Shown here: in pieces, positions 7,484 through 14,724 of the stretch
Numbering within the stretch: position 1 is the first letter of the stretch
How the letters are laid out: each line of letters begins with the position of its first letter
Assembly: GCF_030382115.1 (NCBI RefSeq)
Contig: NZ_JAUDRJ010000003.1
Location: 3,170,733 to 3,194,808, forward strand
DNA from: Nostoc sp. GT001
GTDB lineage: Bacteria > Cyanobacteriota > Cyanobacteriia > Cyanobacteriales > Nostocaceae
Length of the DNA stretch: 24,076 nucleotides
Direction: 5' to 3'
Program-made: the position numbers and the translations under genes
Notes under the pieces: model-generated
Told to the model about the DNA's origin: nothing
What the model saw: the letters and a program-made list of their open reading frames with translations, nothing else
Database searches by the model: none

Positions 7484-7664
7484 GAACCCATGCCTTTCTT
7501 TCGCTTTCTACTGCCTCTACATGAATTGCCACCATACTCTGTAGGGTATCAAGAGGTATTTCCTTGTAGTCCTTCAAATTGCTGAAAGATTTACCGTTGA
7601 GATGATAGACAATTCGCAAAAAGCTATCCTCGTCAATCGCCTTTAGGTTTGGGGCGAAAGGAAT
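7473..7664 (-). CDS. Frameshift extension of the tail assembly chaperone (gpGT/E'-like)
   Basis: This frame has no ATG, opens after a TAG at 7665-7667 and ends at TAG 7473-7475, just inside the tape measure start. Read from within the overlap with the chaperone gene it gives NLKAIDEDSFLRIVYHLNG, SFSNLKDYKEIPLDTLQSMV and AIHVEAVESERKAWVRGK. Tailed phages usually make a second chaperone form here by ribosomal slippage, and the extension recruits the tape measure. The needed shift is +1 or -2 within 7633-7664. TTT-C at 7656-7659 (TTT to TTC with the same tRNA) and CCC-A at 7650-7653 are candidate sites. Alternatively it could be translated alone from TTG 7619, which lies 7 nt after GAGGA, giving 48 aa. 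Confidence 0.7.
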   Translation of the reverse strand: MPFAPNLKAIDEDSFLRIVYHLNGKSFSNLKDYKEIPLDTLQSMVAIHVEAVESERKAWVRGK

Positions 7665-8211
7665 CTACGACTTTAGCGACCCCCTGCCAGTCACCCATAT
7701 TCAGCTTATTGAGTGTGGCTTCATCCACACCATCACGATCGCCCCACTTGATACAAAGACGGAGCGCGATCGCAATTTGTACCTCCAATCCACCACCTTT
7801 ATTTTTGCTAATTGCTTCAGCATCGCCGTAATTGGGGCGACGGAAAATCACCTCAATTCCATTACCGAGAGTGAGGGATTTCGATCTGTCAGGCAATTCA
7901 ACAAATTCGGGTATCTCTTTTGGGGAGAGCGATTCGCTAATTAGCTCGATATCTTCAATGTCACGCGATCGCAACTGCGGGAGGGTGATTCCTGGTCTGT
8001 CTCCCCACTTAATACAGTTTCTCGCTATGATGCGGCTGGCTGCTTCAATTTCGTTGGCGATGCCAGATGCAGTGATTGCTCGCACATCTTCTAAAACTAC
8101 GGGGCGAAACGTTGCTAGTGTGCCGTCACTCAGGGCAATGGAGACTTGCTCCCCTGCTCCCCTGCTCCCCTGCTCTTGAGCCTCCACTTCTACTCGTGCA
8201 ATTCTACCCAT
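7633..8211 (-). CDS. Tail assembly chaperone with duplicated domain
   Basis: 192 aa from ATG 8211, which overlaps the tube gene stop as TAATG and has GGGAG 8 nt upstream. A TTG at 8226 is a poorer start. The position between tube and tape measure genes is that of lambda gpG or P2 gpE. Two halves are related: FRPVVLEDVRAI ... RNCIKWGDRPG (residues about 35-95) and FRRPNYGDAEAI ... RLCIKWGDRDG (about 123-185). Residues 11-22 (AQEQGSRGAGEQ) are encoded by an 8-bp tandem repeat and may be a recent insert. Such proteins coat the tape measure protein while the tube polymerises and are absent from the finished virion. The family call rests mainly on position and the adjacent extension frame. Confidence 0.7.
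   Translation of the reverse strand: MGRIARVEVEAQEQGSRGAGEQVSIALSDGTLATFRPVVLEDVRAITASGIANEIEAASRIIARNCIKWGDRPGITLPQLRSRDIEDIELISESLSPKEIPEFVELPDRSKSLTLGNGIEVIFRRPNYGDAEAISKNKGGGLEVQIAIALRLCIKWGDRDGVDEATLNKLNMGDWQGVAKVVDSFRPKPKGD
8147..8175. repeat. 8-bp tandem repeat in the chaperone gene
   Basis: TGCTCCCC is repeated three times and followed by TGCTC. It lies in the first codons of the chaperone gene and encodes the Gly/Glu/Gln stretch at residues 13-22. Gain or loss of one unit would shift the frame; three units keep it. Confidence 0.85.
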
Positions 8212-8648
8212 TATGCGTACTCCCAATCGTCACCGATAAACGTGAGCTTGAGCATTGAAATATCGTTGCTTTTCTTGTCAACTTCAAACCCTTCAAGCTG
8301 AGTCGGACGAACGCCGTAGATAATTACGCTAGGGCCAATCGGCTCTACTTCTGGGCAGTAAGTTACTGGGGTAATGCTGACGGTGATAACTTCTTTATTG
8401 CCGTCACAGTAGTTGCGCCAAAAGTCGATGATGGGTTTGTCAGCAATTGGATCAAAGGCTTTTTCTAAATCAAACTCATCTAGTTCTCGCGGGCCTACTA
8501 GCTTGAATTTGCGGTTGCTCAAGCCATCTGAATACTCGCTGGTGTCGGCTTTATCTTTAATTCCTGAAAACTTTTCCCAGTAGCTATCGATGCCTTTGAT
8601 GGTCACTAAAAACTGCTGTTGGGTAATTGGGTTTGCTGTTGCTCCCAT
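8211..8648 (-). CDS. Phage major tail tube protein
   Basis: 145 aa, directly downstream of the sheath gene with a 3-bp gap, the usual order in contractile-tail phages. The sequence is beta-rich, and GIDSYWEKFSGIKDKADTSE near the start and LEGFEVDKKSNDISMLKLTF near the end fit the Hcp-like tube fold, with a long loop early and a closing strand pair. It should form hexameric rings stacked inside the sheath around the tape measure protein. The stop overlaps the chaperone start by one base (TAATG). Confidence 0.8.
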   Translation of the reverse strand: MGATANPITQQQFLVTIKGIDSYWEKFSGIKDKADTSEYSDGLSNRKFKLVGPRELDEFDLEKAFDPIADKPIIDFWRNYCDGNKEVITVSITPVTYCPEVEPIGPSVIIYGVRPTQLEGFEVDKKSNDISMLKLTFIGDDWEYA

Positions 8649-8651
8649 ATC

Positions 8652-10127
8652 TTATGCTGCTCCTGCTGCTTGTTGTATTTGGTCAATTGCCACGCGATAA
8701 GAGCCAATCAGCAGCCGTTCCAAGGTGGGGACTGGGACAACGTAAATGTCAACTCTCACAATCCCCGCTTCCAAATCGATGGCCGGATTGTTCGAGCGAT
8801 CGCACCTCACCAAAAATGCATCTTTGGGTTGTGCGCCAAAGAAAGCGCCACCACTCCAAAACCTGTAGCAAATCGCCTCAGCTGTCTCTCGAATGCGGGT
8901 GAATAGAACGCCTTGACCATCAACGGCGCTGAATATCACTCCGCCTGTTTCAAAGGCGGTGAATAAGGTGCGGTTAAAGACGCTGAGGATGATTCTTGTA
9001 TTGACAAATTTGTAGTAAGGACTGGCTGAACGAGTGCGAGAACCATAAACTACCACTCCCTGTCCTGGTAGATTGCGAATGCAGTTCACGCCATTGGGGT
9101 TGACTACTGCTTGTTCTGCCTTTTTGACAATCACTGCCACATCCTTCACCCCACGCATCGGGTACTTTGTCCCCGCTGCAGCCTGTTGGAATCCTTCAGC
9201 ACGGTAACGGCGGAGCGCGATCGCAGCTACTCCAGCAGATGGCGGAATCGTGTTGTCGAATAAATCAACCACATAGGGGAAGAAATAAGCCAGATGTCCG
9301 CGTGCAGTTGTGTAGTTGGCAGATTCTGTTTGTGCTAGTGCCGGGGTATTAATAGTCCCACTAGGTCCAGAGTCAACGAATGTTATCCAGTCAAAGCCCT
9401 CTGTTGCACACAGGTTTTCCATCGCGGTGGCGACTGAGGTGCGATCGCTTTGGTTGGTCAATCCAGAAAAAGCTTCTGGGCAAATTAAAATACCTTGCTC
9501 GTGCAGGTCGGGGTCAAAGCTGTTTTGAATAGCGTAAACGTAATCGTCAGCCAGTCCAGGATAGGTGTTGACTGTCACTGAAAGGGTTGATCCTACCGGG
9601 GCTGTGGGGGATGTGACTGTAAAACTTGTGCCTACAGTATCCGATGTGATGATGAAAGTACTGTTTCCTGTGCCATCATCAGAAGCTGTCACCAGAGCGG
9701 CAACTGTGCCGTTACTGTTAGTTGCCCCAATCAACCCATCCACAATCTCTTGGGCGGTAGGGGTTGAATCTGCCGCGTAAGTGATGGCAGTACCGCTGAC
9801 TGTTAAAGAGTAATTTCCTTCTGTTGGCGTGCCTGCCGTCACGGTTGCGATTTGCTTGGAGGCAGCACGAACAAAGAAAAGGATGCCATTAGAAATATTG
9901 TTAAAAAATAGTTTTACCGAATTGAGACTTGGGGAAGTCCCAAACTTGGTAACAAAATCATCAGCACTGGTAACTTGTGTGGGTGTGTTGTAAGCTCCGG
10001 TTGTACCCGTGCCGATGAGATAGGCGCGGTTAAAGGAGGCAATATCAGCAGGTATGACGCCTGCTGTGTCCTCGTATACATACACACCGGGCGCTGTTAA
10101 TTGATTAATGTTAAGCGTTTGAGGCAT
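8652..10127 (-). CDS. Contractile tail sheath protein with an Ig-like insertion
   Basis: 491 aa. The N-terminus LTAPGVYVYEDTAGVIP and RAYLIGTG, and the C-terminus DIYVVPVPTLERLLIGSYRV, are characteristic of contractile sheaths. GFDWITFVDS and the VNPNGVNCIRNLPGQGVVVYGSRT region belong to the core fold. Residues about 95-190 are Thr/Ser/Gly-rich beta sequence (NYSLTVSGTAITY, STFIITSDTVGTSFTVTS) and look like an inserted surface domain exposed on the tail. Sheath subunits surround the tube and contract to drive it through the envelope. No ribosome site lies at the normal distance. Instead a perfect palindrome touches the ATG. Confidence 0.92.
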   Translation of the reverse strand: MPQTLNINQLTAPGVYVYEDTAGVIPADIASFNRAYLIGTGTTGAYNTPTQVTSADDFVTKFGTSPSLNSVKLFFNNISNGILFFVRAASKQIATVTAGTPTEGNYSLTVSGTAITYAADSTPTAQEIVDGLIGATNSNGTVAALVTASDDGTGNSTFIITSDTVGTSFTVTSPTAPVGSTLSVTVNTYPGLADDYVYAIQNSFDPDLHEQGILICPEAFSGLTNQSDRTSVATAMENLCATEGFDWITFVDSGPSGTINTPALAQTESANYTTARGHLAYFFPYVVDLFDNTIPPSAGVAAIALRRYRAEGFQQAAAGTKYPMRGVKDVAVIVKKAEQAVVNPNGVNCIRNLPGQGVVVYGSRTRSASPYYKFVNTRIILSVFNRTLFTAFETGGVIFSAVDGQGVLFTRIRETAEAICYRFWSGGAFFGAQPKDAFLVRCDRSNNPAIDLEAGIVRVDIYVVPVPTLERLLIGSYRVAIDQIQQAAGAA

Positions 10128-10149
10128 GGGCAGTTATCGATAACTGCCC
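10128..10149 (-). promoter_or_regulatory. Perfect 22-bp palindrome touching the sheath start codon
   Basis: Two 11-base arms (GGGCAGTTATC and GATAACTGCCC) are exact complements and end one base before the sheath ATG at 10127. In the mRNA they would form a stable hairpin exactly where the ribosome site should be. A possible SD (AGGGA) lies just upstream of the hairpin, so folding could bring it near the ATG. An operator, RNA processing site or dispersed repeat are alternatives. Confidence 0.6.
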
Positions 10150-10170
10150 GTAGGGTTCCCTGCTTTGTTT

Positions 10171-10659
10171 TTAGCTTAAAATCATTTCTCCAGTGGACTG
10201 ATTAAAGGACACAGGCAGATAGCAAGCAGCACCTAAAGCTATCCAACTTCCTACGCTTTCCACGCTTGGCTTAAATTCTTCAACAGTTGTTTGAATTGTG
10301 GTATTCCAAAGCAGCGCTAACAAGGGATAATCCTGTTCTGAAAGCACTCCACCAAACCCTAAAGAAATGCCGATTGTTTCTAGTCTTGTTCTGGTAGCCC
10401 TAGCTTCAGGGCTGTCTACTGGGTTGAATCGAATATTGTTGTAAGGTTCATTCAAAAATAACCCTCTGATAAAAGCCCCCCAGTCAGGAGGTAGACTTTC
10501 AATTATTGGTGGCGGACTAAAGCTTTCGCCATTCCAAATATCTCCAATATTTGCAGTGTCGCTCTGAACCAAAGTCAGGTTAGTTTGAAAATCGTTGATG
10601 TTGTTCAAGACAATTACGTTTTCAACTTTTGAACCATTAATCAGCGCATATCTAGCCAT
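10171..10659 (-). CDS. Tail fibre assembly-like phage protein
   Basis: 162 aa with a strong ribosome site, AAGGAG 8 nt before ATG 10659. Residues 1-55 (MARYALINGSKVENVIVLNN, then NIGDIWNGESFSPPP) match a common N-terminal pattern of tail fibre assembly/gp38-like proteins: short strands, a VxNVIV motif and W-x-G-x-x-F-x-P-P. The remaining 105 residues are helical and not recognised. It follows the glycine-rich adhesin gene, the place where fibre chaperones are usually found. It could instead be a small baseplate or wedge protein. Confidence 0.5.
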   Translation of the reverse strand: MARYALINGSKVENVIVLNNINDFQTNLTLVQSDTANIGDIWNGESFSPPPIIESLPPDWGAFIRGLFLNEPYNNIRFNPVDSPEARATRTRLETIGISLGFGGVLSEQDYPLLALLWNTTIQTTVEEFKPSVESVGSWIALGAACYLPVSFNQSTGEMILS

Positions 10660-10678
10660 TTGTTTTTCTCCTTAGAAA

Positions 10679-11281
10679 TTAGAAAAATTCAGTAATTCGA
10701 CACAATCCATCGCCACCTTTGCCACCGTCGGCGCCAGAGATTGTGCCAATGCCACCACCTCCACCACCGCTAGCAGTACCACCATCACCACCTTTGCCAC
10801 CGACTGTTGTACTACCACCACCACCTCCACCACCCGTGCCTGCACCATAAGTAGAATTGATACCATTAGCGCCAGGATTACCAGGCGTACCAGCAGTCCC
10901 ACCAATTCCACCGCCACCAGTCAAAGCACCGGGAGAGCCACCATCGCCACCGGCAGAAGTGGTAGTTCCAGCCCCAGCACCACCACTACAGCCTCCATAA
11001 GCACTGCCTGCCCCAATGCCTGCCGTACCCGTACCTGAGCCGGAAGCAGCCCCATTAAATAATCCAGCTACACCTGCGGTTGAGGAAGCCGTACCGTCGG
11101 GAGCGAGTGCAGTAGTAGCACCAGTTGCAGCAGTCATAGAAGTAGCCCCAGCCGCTCCGCTACTGGCACTAGAAGGTGAAGCACCGCCAAATGCGGTGGC
11201 ATAACTGCCAAAACTTGTATTACCTCCAATCCCACCGATGCCGCTCGGTTGTAGCGCTAGATCCCGTTCCTCCAATTCCAC
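10679..11281 (-). CDS. Glycine-rich adhesin/tail fibre tip, C-terminal part (frameshifted)
   Basis: This frame carries the 3' portion of one broken gene. After a few out-of-frame residues it reads GGIGGNTSFGSYATAFGG and continues as about 190 residues of Gly/Ser/Thr/Ala-rich sequence with many GGGG blocks, ending CRITEFF. GNTSFGSxxTAxGG is the usual junction in phage tail-tip proteins with a glycine-rich domain, like the receptor-binding tip of T4 gp38-type adhesins. The GTG 11281 is a frame artefact rather than a likely start. The N-terminal part lies in the other frame at 11220-11522, and the switch needed is near 11241-11250. Unless the indel is an error or is bypassed, the adhesin is lost or truncated. 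Confidence 0.7.
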   Translation of the reverse strand: MELEERDLALQPSGIGGIGGNTSFGSYATAFGGASPSSASSGAAGATSMTAATGATTALAPDGTASSTAGVAGLFNGAASGSGTGTAGIGAGSAYGGCSGGAGAGTTTSAGGDGGSPGALTGGGGIGGTAGTPGNPGANGINSTYGAGTGGGGGGGSTTVGGKGGDGGTASGGGGGGIGTISGADGGKGGDGLCRITEFF

Positions 11282-11522
11282 CAGCGCCGATGATTACGGA
11301 AACTGATGCTGTAATGGCGCTAGCAGGAATCCAGATTTCTTTATAACTGCCTCCACTGCCAGCAGTTCCTTTTGTTGTTGTCCCGCCACCCCTTGCACCA
11401 CCAGATGCTCCCCAAAGCTGAACGAGCAAGAACACAGCACGAGGGTCTTTTGTAAAAGTTCCAGAAGAGGTGAATACGGTGGTTTTGGTTGTTACTGCCG
11501 GAACGGAAATTGTTACACCCAT
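11220..11522 (-). CDS. Glycine-rich adhesin/tail fibre tip, N-terminal part (frameshifted)
   Basis: 100 aa from ATG 11522, which overlaps the stop of the upstream fibre gene by one base. It starts with a beta domain (VTTKTTVFTSSGTFTKDP, VFLLVQLWGASGGARGGG, GSYKEIWIPASAI, VSVIIGAGGIGGTGSS), the usual beginning of glycine-rich phage tail proteins. After SSATT the frame runs into ERHRWDWR and stops, while the expected continuation is in the next frame. The domain itself is intact, so a short product could be made but would lack the glycine-rich receptor-binding region. Confidence 0.7.
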   Translation of the reverse strand: MGVTISVPAVTTKTTVFTSSGTFTKDPRAVFLLVQLWGASGGARGGGTTTKGTAGSGGSYKEIWIPASAITASVSVIIGAGGIGGTGSSATTERHRWDWR

Positions 11523-12757
11523 TACAAGCTCCCAATCAAGAAAGTTGTACCTGTTGCGTCGTAAGCGATCGCGCTCAAAGTCATTCCCGGTGGGGGAGTA
11601 AAATTAATTGAAGCGCCAGCAGGGAAAGAATTACCCAGCAAAAGTCCAGCAGCAGAGCCAAAGTTACAAAAAGTTACTGAGTATTTTCCTGCGGCTACCG
11701 TCCCTGATGTTGTAACAGGAGCGTAGTTCGCAGGTATTTGTGTTGACGGTAGTGTGACGGGTATAGCGGATTGATTAGACGCGATCGCCACCGATATAGA
11801 GCTTGCCATCACTGCTTGACCCTTGGCTAGGGTCACTGAGAGCAATCTCTTGAACAGGGCAAGCAAGCTAAAGCTTCCTGTATCGGTAGTGGCAGCACTA
11901 TCAGAAGTAGATCCAAAGTTAGTTGAGAAAGCCCCGTCTGATGATAAAGTTACGGGCAATGAGTTAGCGGCTGTTTTTGTTCCAAGGGTGACGGGTAAGC
12001 GATCGCGTATTGATTGCAGTGTCGTGTCAAGCCCCACACTGTTAATCAATGCGGTGACTCGTTGCAATAGCCTCTTAAATAAACCGAGGAAACTTGTAGT
12101 ATCAGTATCGCCAGCAGCGGCTGCATCTGCTTGCAATCCAAAATTTGTAGCAAACGGCCCATCAGTAGAAAGTGTGACCGGAAAAGAACTGGCAGCAGTT
12201 TTTCCACCCAAAGTTGCAGGCAAGCGATCGCGCACCGCCTGAACATCGCTGCTTATCACCAGGTTCCCTGTTGCTCCTAAATCGACAGATCCTGCAATTG
12301 TTTGCGTAGCAGGTAGGTTGCTAACCTGAAAGCTGGCAGGGAAGTTGCTGACTCCAACACTCCATGTCCCAGACTGCACAGATGCAACTGAATCAGTGTC
12401 GCTTGATAAATCGCGGATATCAAACTCAGTAGCAGTCGCTTCTACCTTTAGCTTGTCGGTGGACACCATTGATGGTGGGAAACTGACAATATCCACGTTG
12501 CCAATATTGTTTTCGCCAGCAGGCAAAGCAGCGCCAATTGTTACCTCACCTATACTTATGTCACCTACGCTTATAGGCGGCATCGCGGTAACTTCCACTT
12601 TGCCAATAATGTTTTCACCAGCAGGCAAAGCTTGGCTTATCTCTACCGCTCCAGTAATACTTTGTTGCGTCTTTATCGGGTCGTCAGCCGTTCCCGTGCC
12701 CGTGGTCGCAACGTGCTTAGTAGCCCCGTCCGCATCTTTAATCTTAAGAGTAGTCAT
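11522..12757 (-). CDS. Repetitive virion (tail fibre-like) protein
   Basis: 411 aa, low in Cys and rich in Thr/Ser/Ala/Gly. Residues 40-100 repeat ALPAGENIIGKVEVTAMPP and ALPAGENNIGNVDIVSFPP, a pattern of short beta turns. Two longer modules follow: VRDRLPATLGGKTAASSFPV ... FLGLFKRLLQ and IRDRLPVTLGTKTAANSLPV ... LLALFKRLLS. The last 90 residues are beta-rich (SGTVAAGKYSVTFCNFGSAA). Such proteins are found as fibre shafts, fibre connectors or capsid-surface fibres in phages with DUF1320/gp37-type connector genes. It starts with ATGA overlap after the gp37-like gene and leads into the adhesin gene, which supports a fibre role. Confidence 0.6.
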   Translation of the reverse strand: MTTLKIKDADGATKHVATTGTGTADDPIKTQQSITGAVEISQALPAGENIIGKVEVTAMPPISVGDISIGEVTIGAALPAGENNIGNVDIVSFPPSMVSTDKLKVEATATEFDIRDLSSDTDSVASVQSGTWSVGVSNFPASFQVSNLPATQTIAGSVDLGATGNLVISSDVQAVRDRLPATLGGKTAASSFPVTLSTDGPFATNFGLQADAAAAGDTDTTSFLGLFKRLLQRVTALINSVGLDTTLQSIRDRLPVTLGTKTAANSLPVTLSSDGAFSTNFGSTSDSAATTDTGSFSLLALFKRLLSVTLAKGQAVMASSISVAIASNQSAIPVTLPSTQIPANYAPVTTSGTVAAGKYSVTFCNFGSAAGLLLGNSFPAGASINFTPPPGMTLSAIAYDATGTTFLIGSL

Positions 12758-13389
12758 AATATTTCGATATATTGAGAAGCGCCAGAATCAGAAAAGTCCA
12801 TCAAACCTGTTGGCACGGACTCTATCACTACAAAAGTCCGATCCACCACGTTGTCTGGCAGGTCGTCTACGCGCGATCGCCTCACAGCAACTTGAATTTG
12901 AGTCGCATTATAGGGACGCACTCCCAAAGCGGGATCTCGCGTTAGGTAATCGATATCGGCAGCAGTGTATGGCTGTTGCCCCTCGATTTGCATCATCGCC
13001 ACGGCCACAACCATCGCGTAATACCAGACGCTATCGTCGGTTTTGATAAAGCCTTCCTGCACCGGGTAGCACTTGGAAAGCGGCCCTTTGAGGGGAATTA
13101 ACCCAGTGATGGCGTAGCGTACCGCATCCAGCAAAGGGTAAGCGCCTCTATGGGTACGCAAGTCTTTTAGTTGCAGCGAAAGTTCAAATTCGGCAATGAT
13201 TTCAACGGTCATCGGCTGAATGGATGTCACGCGATGGCGACTTCGCTTATAGCCAATCAAAATCATTCCCTTACGTCCGGGCTTGGGCTGTTGGTCGCTG
13301 TCACCTGGAAAGGGTGCGATCGTCACCTCAAAAGGAGCAAGAATTGCCTCGACTCGTTTGACTATGGCGGCTTCTGCTTCTGCTAGCAT
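12754..13389 (-). CDS. Mu gp37-like protein (head-tail connection)
   Basis: 211 aa. The N-terminus (EAEAAIVKRVEAILAPFEVT) is an alpha helix followed by strands containing KGMILIGYKRSRH, and the middle has LSLQLKDLRTHRGAYPLLDA and IPLKGPLSKCYPVQEGFI. This fits the Mu gp37 family (DUF1834), found between gp36 and the sheath gene in Mu-like phages and thought to help join tail to head. The 3' end overlaps the next gene by 4 bp and a 2-bp gap separates it from gp36-like upstream, so translation is coupled. The family call is from sequence pattern and gene order. Confidence 0.7.
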   Translation of the reverse strand: MLAEAEAAIVKRVEAILAPFEVTIAPFPGDSDQQPKPGRKGMILIGYKRSRHRVTSIQPMTVEIIAEFELSLQLKDLRTHRGAYPLLDAVRYAITGLIPLKGPLSKCYPVQEGFIKTDDSVWYYAMVVAVAMMQIEGQQPYTAADIDYLTRDPALGVRPYNATQIQVAVRRSRVDDLPDNVVDRTFVVIESVPTGLMDFSDSGASQYIEIL

Positions 13390-13391
13390 TA

Positions 13392-13831
13392 CTAGTAATC
13401 CTTCAGGCTAGAGGCTGTCCAAGTTCTTCCTGGGGAATTAAAAAGCACCACATCCCCATTTCCGGCATCAGTTGTGCTGCCATCAGTACCATCGACAATA
13501 CCTGGTAGAGAAGCTTTGCCAGCCGCCAAGTCTTTAAGGTAGTAAAAAACCAAATCCCGCCGCCTGGAAACTTCATCTCTGGGCTTATCTTTATCCAGGA
13601 TGTACCGCGCCACATCGCAAGTATAGTTGCGAAGCACGGTTGGCACAGTGACTATTGGCACTTTGTAACGCACCGCCAGATAGGAATCAAGTTGCGCTTG
13701 GGCATCCTCAATTGCCCGATTCACCACATCTTCGTTGATAGTGGTGTTATCGGGGTAGTCGATGTTGCTGAGTTCCAAAATTTCCTGTTCGCTAAAAGCG
13801 GCAGTCATGTCGGCGGCAGTGGCGTAGGGCA

Positions 13832-13832
<1 letters not shown>
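13392..13832 (-). CDS. Mu gp36-like protein (DUF1320), head-tail connector
   Basis: 146 aa. The start MPYATAADMTAAFSEQEILEL, then INEDVVNRAIEDAQAQLDSYLAVRYKVP and CDVARYILDKDKPRDEVSRR, is the classic DUF1320 (Mu gp36) pattern, a helical protein with the same layout as gp6-type connector rings. It should sit under the portal and form part of the neck. The order capsid, small genes, gp36, gp37 matches Mu-like phages. A run of heptanucleotide repeats separates its start from the upstream gene. Confidence 0.88.
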
Positions 13833-13910
<78 letters not shown>

Positions 13911-13915
13911 TAAAT

Positions 13916-14347
13916 TTAAACCCTTCTCAATGACACCGTAACCACTACGCCAGCCAAAGCTGTGACTGTACCTGCAAAATCCAGCGACAAGCGATCGCCA
14001 CTAGCCAAAGTGCGTGTCGCTTCAGTTGCAACAAGTGCCCCAGCTTGCACAGTGTTAGCAGTGCCTTTGCAGTCGAAGCCAGCATTGGTGTTATTGGTGA
14101 GTAAGTCGGTTCCCGCGCCAGGTGCAGTAGTGCCAGTGTCTTTGGTGATTTGCAGGTTTACTGCACTGCCGTCACTGCCAGCGGTCGAGTGTACATAGGA
14201 AACGCCAGTCACCAAGTACGCGCCATCTGCCACAAAGAAGGGCTGGTCAACGCACAGTGAGTTGATGGGACACTGGACACTGATATTGTGAGTGAGGTTG
14301 ATGTTGGCGTTAATGAGTTCAACACCGATTTTTTGCTTAACAGCCAC
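13916..14347 (-). CDS. Small beta-rich virion protein (unknown)
   Basis: 143 aa from ATG 14347. It is mostly beta sequence: NLTHNISVQCPINSLCV, GAYLVTGVSYVHSTAGSDGS, VNLQITKDTGTTAPGAGTDL, a central NAGFDCKGTANTVQAGALVA, and the closing RTLASGDRLSLDFAGT and GVVVTVSLRRV. The pattern recalls proteins that cover capsids or fibres, but I cannot assign a named family. It lies between the major capsid gene region and the connector genes and overlaps the upstream gene by one base. A head-surface or decoration role is inference. Confidence 0.65.
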   Translation of the reverse strand: MAVKQKIGVELINANINLTHNISVQCPINSLCVDQPFFVADGAYLVTGVSYVHSTAGSDGSAVNLQITKDTGTTAPGAGTDLLTNNTNAGFDCKGTANTVQAGALVATEATRTLASGDRLSLDFAGTVTALAGVVVTVSLRRV

Positions 14348-14724
14348 TATTCATTACCTCCTTTGATTGCTGTGATGCGGCGGTTGATGGCGCGACGAAC
14401 GGTAACGCGGCTTTCGTTGGTAAGCCACCCTTCGAGCTTGGCGATATCGGGGCAGTTTTCAATTACCTTTTCTGCCTCGTCCACGTTCATGGTTGCCAGT
14501 TCCGAGGGTTGAGGTGCGCTTGGATTTATCTCTGCTTTAGGAGAGATAATTTCAATTGCTCCCCATCTTTCGTACTGTGGGAAGTCGGGGTGCGATCGCA
14601 GTCTCTCTACAGCGTCGTCTGAGATGTTCAAGTTGCTGCCGGGTCTGAGGGTGAGGGTGTCAAAGCAAACGGCACCATTGCGTGGAGGGAAGGATTTTTC
14701 TGGTCTAAGAATGATTGTTGCCAT
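14347..14724 (-). CDS. Small phage protein (head/connector region, unknown)
   Basis: 125 aa. The N-terminal part contains DTLTLRPGSNLNISDDAVER followed by SHPDFPQYERWGAIEI, a pattern seen in small genes next to capsid genes of Mu-like phages. The C-terminal part is helical (ATMNVDEAEKVIENCPDIAK, LEGWLTNESRVTVRRAINRR) and could bind another protein or be the counterpart of Mu gp35. It is tied to both neighbours by single-base overlaps, so it is translated with them. No catalytic motif is visible. Confidence 0.65.
   Translation of the reverse strand: MATIILRPEKSFPPRNGAVCFDTLTLRPGSNLNISDDAVERLRSHPDFPQYERWGAIEIISPKAEINPSAPQPSELATMNVDEAEKVIENCPDIAKLEGWLTNESRVTVRRAINRRITAIKGGNE

Noticed and set aside
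10672..10917. An 81-codon minus-strand frame rich in Val/Leu
   Set aside because: It is the glycine-rich adhesin read in another frame; GGN-rich DNA yields Val/Leu-rich shadows.
12345..13046. A 233-codon open frame on the plus strand
   Set aside because: It lies wholly opposite the fibre-like and gp37-like genes, has no ribosome site, and its sequence is low in protein-like features. It is a shadow of the minus-strand genes.
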